DNA from: Pseudomonas serbica
Lineage (GTDB): Bacteria; Pseudomonadota; Gammaproteobacteria; Pseudomonadales; Pseudomonadaceae
NCBI RefSeq assembly: GCF_028823535.1
Contig: NZ_JAQIYM010000010.1
Span: 62,001 to 126,000, forward strand
Length of the DNA: 64,000 bases
Reading direction: 5' to 3'
Shown here piece after piece: positions 62,229 through 64,000 of the stretch. Position numbers and translations under genes: made by a program. How positions within the stretch are numbered: the stretch's first letter is position 1; every line of letters begins with the position of its first letter. The notes beneath the pieces were generated by a model, which saw only the letters and a program-made list of their open reading frames with translations, ran no database searches and was not told where the DNA came from.

Positions 62229-62330
62229 TGCGGGCTCACGGCCATCACTGCACAGGTGGGCGATTATGAGCCGCGCCGCACAGTGAAGGAAGCCGTGCGG
62301 CAGCGGTTTGTCAGCGTAGTTACGATTTTC

Positions 62331-64000
62331 CTACAACTTTGCCTGACGCACGGCACCGCTGCGGGATTTGGCCATGGCTGCCAGGCGCACCGCCACGTTG
62401 GCCGCACCGTAACCGGCATATCCATTCTTGCGCTGAATGATTTCGAAGAAGAACCGCCCCTCGAACGGTTCGGTGTACACATGGAACAGCTCACCACCCT
62501 GGGCATCACGGTCGTACAGCACGTTGTAATAAGCCAGTTCGCTGAGAAACTCGTCGTCGAAATCGAAGCGTGCTGCCAGGTCATCGTAGTAGTTGAGCGG
62601 AATATCCAGCAACGGGACGCCCGCCGCCTTGGCGCGACTGACTTCGGCAAAGATATCGTCGCAATCGAACGCGATGTGGTGCACGCCGGAGCCGCGATAA
62701 CTCGACAAGGCGTGTGAGATCGCGGTGTTGCGATTCTCGGAAATATTCAGCGGCAGGCGGATCGAACTGTCACGGCTGCGCAGTGCACGGCTCTTCACCA
62801 AACCATAGGGATCAGGCAGGACCACTTCGTCATCGGCCTCGAAGTCCAGCAGGCTCTTGTAGAACAACACCCAACTGTCGAGGCTGTCGGCGGGCAGCGC
62901 CATGGCCATGTGGTCGATGCGCTTGAGGCCGCCACCGGTCACTGCGGCTGGCTGCAGGTTGAAGTCGGTACCGTAGACATCGGCATCCTCGTCAACGAGG
63001 TAAATCAGGCTGCCATCCGGCGCGCGCACGGCGGCCAGTTCCAGTTCATTGGGGCCAACCAATCCGCGATACGGCTGGCCTTTGTAGGCCACGGCCCGGG
63101 CCAGCGCACTGGCACTGTCCTTGACTCGCACGGCCGTGGCGCAAAGGGATGGACCGTGCGCCTCGAAGAAACTGTGGCCGAACGAGTACGGTTCGGAGTT
63201 GAGGATCAGGTTGATATCGCCCTGGCGCAGCAGGCTGACGCTCTTGGAGCGATGCTGCCCGGCCTTGACGAAACCCAGCCGCTCCAGCCAATGGGAGAGC
63301 TTGGCGCCGAGGCTTTCGTCCACGGCGAATTCGAGAAACTCGATGCCGTTGTATTCGCTGGCCTTCGGCGTCTCGAACAGAATCTCGGGGTTGGCCGTTG
63401 GCTTGGCTTCCTGGGCCAGGCGCTCGCGGGTTTTCTCTTCCAGGTACAGCAACGAGCGCAGACCGTCAGCAGCGTTGGCCCGTGGCGGTGCGGCGCGGAA
63501 ACCGTCGTTGAAGATTTCCAGCGACAGCGGCCCGGTGTAGCCACTCTTGATGATCGGCGCGAGGAAGCCCGGCAAATCGAATTCGCCCTGGCCCGGGAAG
63601 CAGCGGAAATGCCGGCTCCACTCCAGCACGTCCATGGCCAGGATCGGTGCATCGGCCATTTGCACGAAGAAAATCTTGTCGCCGGGAATCTCGGCGATGG
63701 CGCTCGGGTCACCCTTGAGCGACAAGGTGTGGAAACTGTCGAGCAGTACGCCGAGGCTCGGATGATCGGCCTGGCGGACAATGTTCCACACCTGCTGCCA
63801 GGTATTGACGTGACGACCCCAGGCCAGCGCTTCGTAACCGATACGCAGGCCTCGCGCGCCGGCGCGTTCGGCCAGCAGGCGCAAATCGTCGACCAGAATC
63901 TGTTCATCACCGATGGAGTCGGCCGAGGCGTTGCTGCACACCAGCACCAGGTCGGTGCCGAGCTCCTGCATCAGGTCGAACTTGCGCTCGGCCCGCTCCA
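62331..64000 (-). CDS. quiC: 3-Dehydroshikimate dehydratase QuiC (TIM-barrel and VOC fusion), 5' end outside window
   Basis: Converts 3-dehydroshikimate to protocatechuate. The frame is open to the window edge (555 codons seen), so about 70-80 N-terminal residues are missing compared with the usual 630-640. The first half is a xylose-isomerase-like TIM barrel (LRIGYEALAWGRHVNTWQQV, LGVLLDSFHTLS, FFVQMADAPILAMD, CFPGQGEFDLPGFLAPI). The second half is a VOC/4-HPPD-like domain (LKRIDHMAMALPADSLDSW, GSGVHHIAFDCDDIF, FFFEIIQRKNGYAGYGAANV). This fusion is the QuiC1 type of pseudomonads. Confidence 0.93.
   Translation of the reverse strand, partial: ERAERKFDLMQELGTDLVLVCSNASADSIGDEQILVDDLRLLAERAGARGLRIGYEALAWGRHVNTWQQVWNIVRQADHPSLGVLLDSFHTLSLKGDPSAIAEIPGDKIFFVQMADAPILAMDVLEWSRHFRCFPGQGEFDLPGFLAPIIKSGYTGPLSLEIFNDGFRAAPPRANAADGLRSLLYLEEKTRERLAQEAKPTANPEILFETPKASEYNGIEFLEFAVDESLGAKLSHWLERLGFVKAGQHRSKSVSLLRQGDINLILNSEPYSFGHSFFEAHGPSLCATAVRVKDSASALARAVAYKGQPYRGLVGPNELELAAVRAPDGSLIYLVDEDADVYGTDFNLQPAAVTGGGLKRIDHMAMALPADSLDSWVLFYKSLLDFEADDEVVLPDPYGLVKSRALRSRDSSIRLPLNISENRNTAISHALSSYRGSGVHHIAFDCDDIFAEVSRAKAAGVPLLDIPLNYYDDLAARFDFDDEFLSELAYYNVLYDRDAQGGELFHVYTEPFEGRFFFEIIQRKNGYAGYGAANVAVRLAAMAKSRSGAVRQAKL

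Overview
The window is a stretch of chromosome from a Pseudomonas of the fluorescens/putida type. Evidence for this is the high-GC coding, the gene order (minor pilins - ispH-fkpB-lspA-ileS-ribF-murJ - rpsT - proB-obg-rpmA-rplU/ispB - fklB - Lon-like protease - gdhA - ettA - morA - glyA - cstA - mapZ - radA - mscL - fpr - cioAB), which from memory follows the P. aeruginosa PA4549-PA4617 order, and many Pseudomonas REP palindromes (GTGGGAGCGGGCTTGCTCGC and GTAGGAGC..GGCTTGCCGGC types). I see no prophage, insertion sequence, CRISPR array, rRNA or tRNA.

Layout. 1-3.6 kb: type IV pilus minor pilins (fimU-pilV-pilW-pilX-pilY1 leftward, fimT rightward from an overlapping start). 3.6-11.1 kb: leftward block ispH, fkpB, lspA, ileS, ribF, murJ. 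11.3-18.5 kb: rpsT, creA-like, proB, obg, rpmA, rplU, divergent ispB, yjdM, a small gene under a probable Fur box, fklB. 18.5-31.3 kb: small conserved genes, a large orphan lipoprotein, a Lon-like protease, DUF3015 and DUF4105 envelope proteins, a Gre-like factor, gdhA and ettA. 31.5-36.9 kb: the c-di-GMP enzyme MorA and glyA. 36.9-40.7 kb: an accessory insert with an orphan gene, a dicarboxylate-type symporter and two FadR-type GntR regulators, with a pair of operator-like sites bracketing the symporter promoter. 40.7-47.8 kb: COG0523 GTPase, ybdD-cstA, the PilZ protein MapZ, radA, an AT-rich gene-free stretch, mscL and fpr.

48-50.2 kb: a LuxR solo with a complete acyl-homoserine-lactone pocket but no luxI in the window, then rlmG. 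50.2-53.1 kb: the cyanide-insensitive oxidase genes cioA-cioB plus a DUF2474 small protein, behind a perfect Anr/Fnr box. 53.3-58.9 kb: an MFS exporter, a HigBA toxin-antitoxin pair, a DJ-1 homologue lacking its cysteine, a secreted DUF4879-like protein, a purine permease and trmA. 59.1-64 kb: a LysR regulator and a quinate/shikimate catabolic cluster (aroQ, NAD-type quinate/shikimate dehydrogenase, TetR regulator, quiC cut by the window edge) that would feed protocatechuate.

Most of the window is well-known core genome. The parts with most room for new biology are the 37-40.7 kb insert, the LuxR solo, the Fur-box small gene, the orphan lipoprotein and the cysteine-less DJ-1 protein. I found no clearly undescribed multi-gene system.
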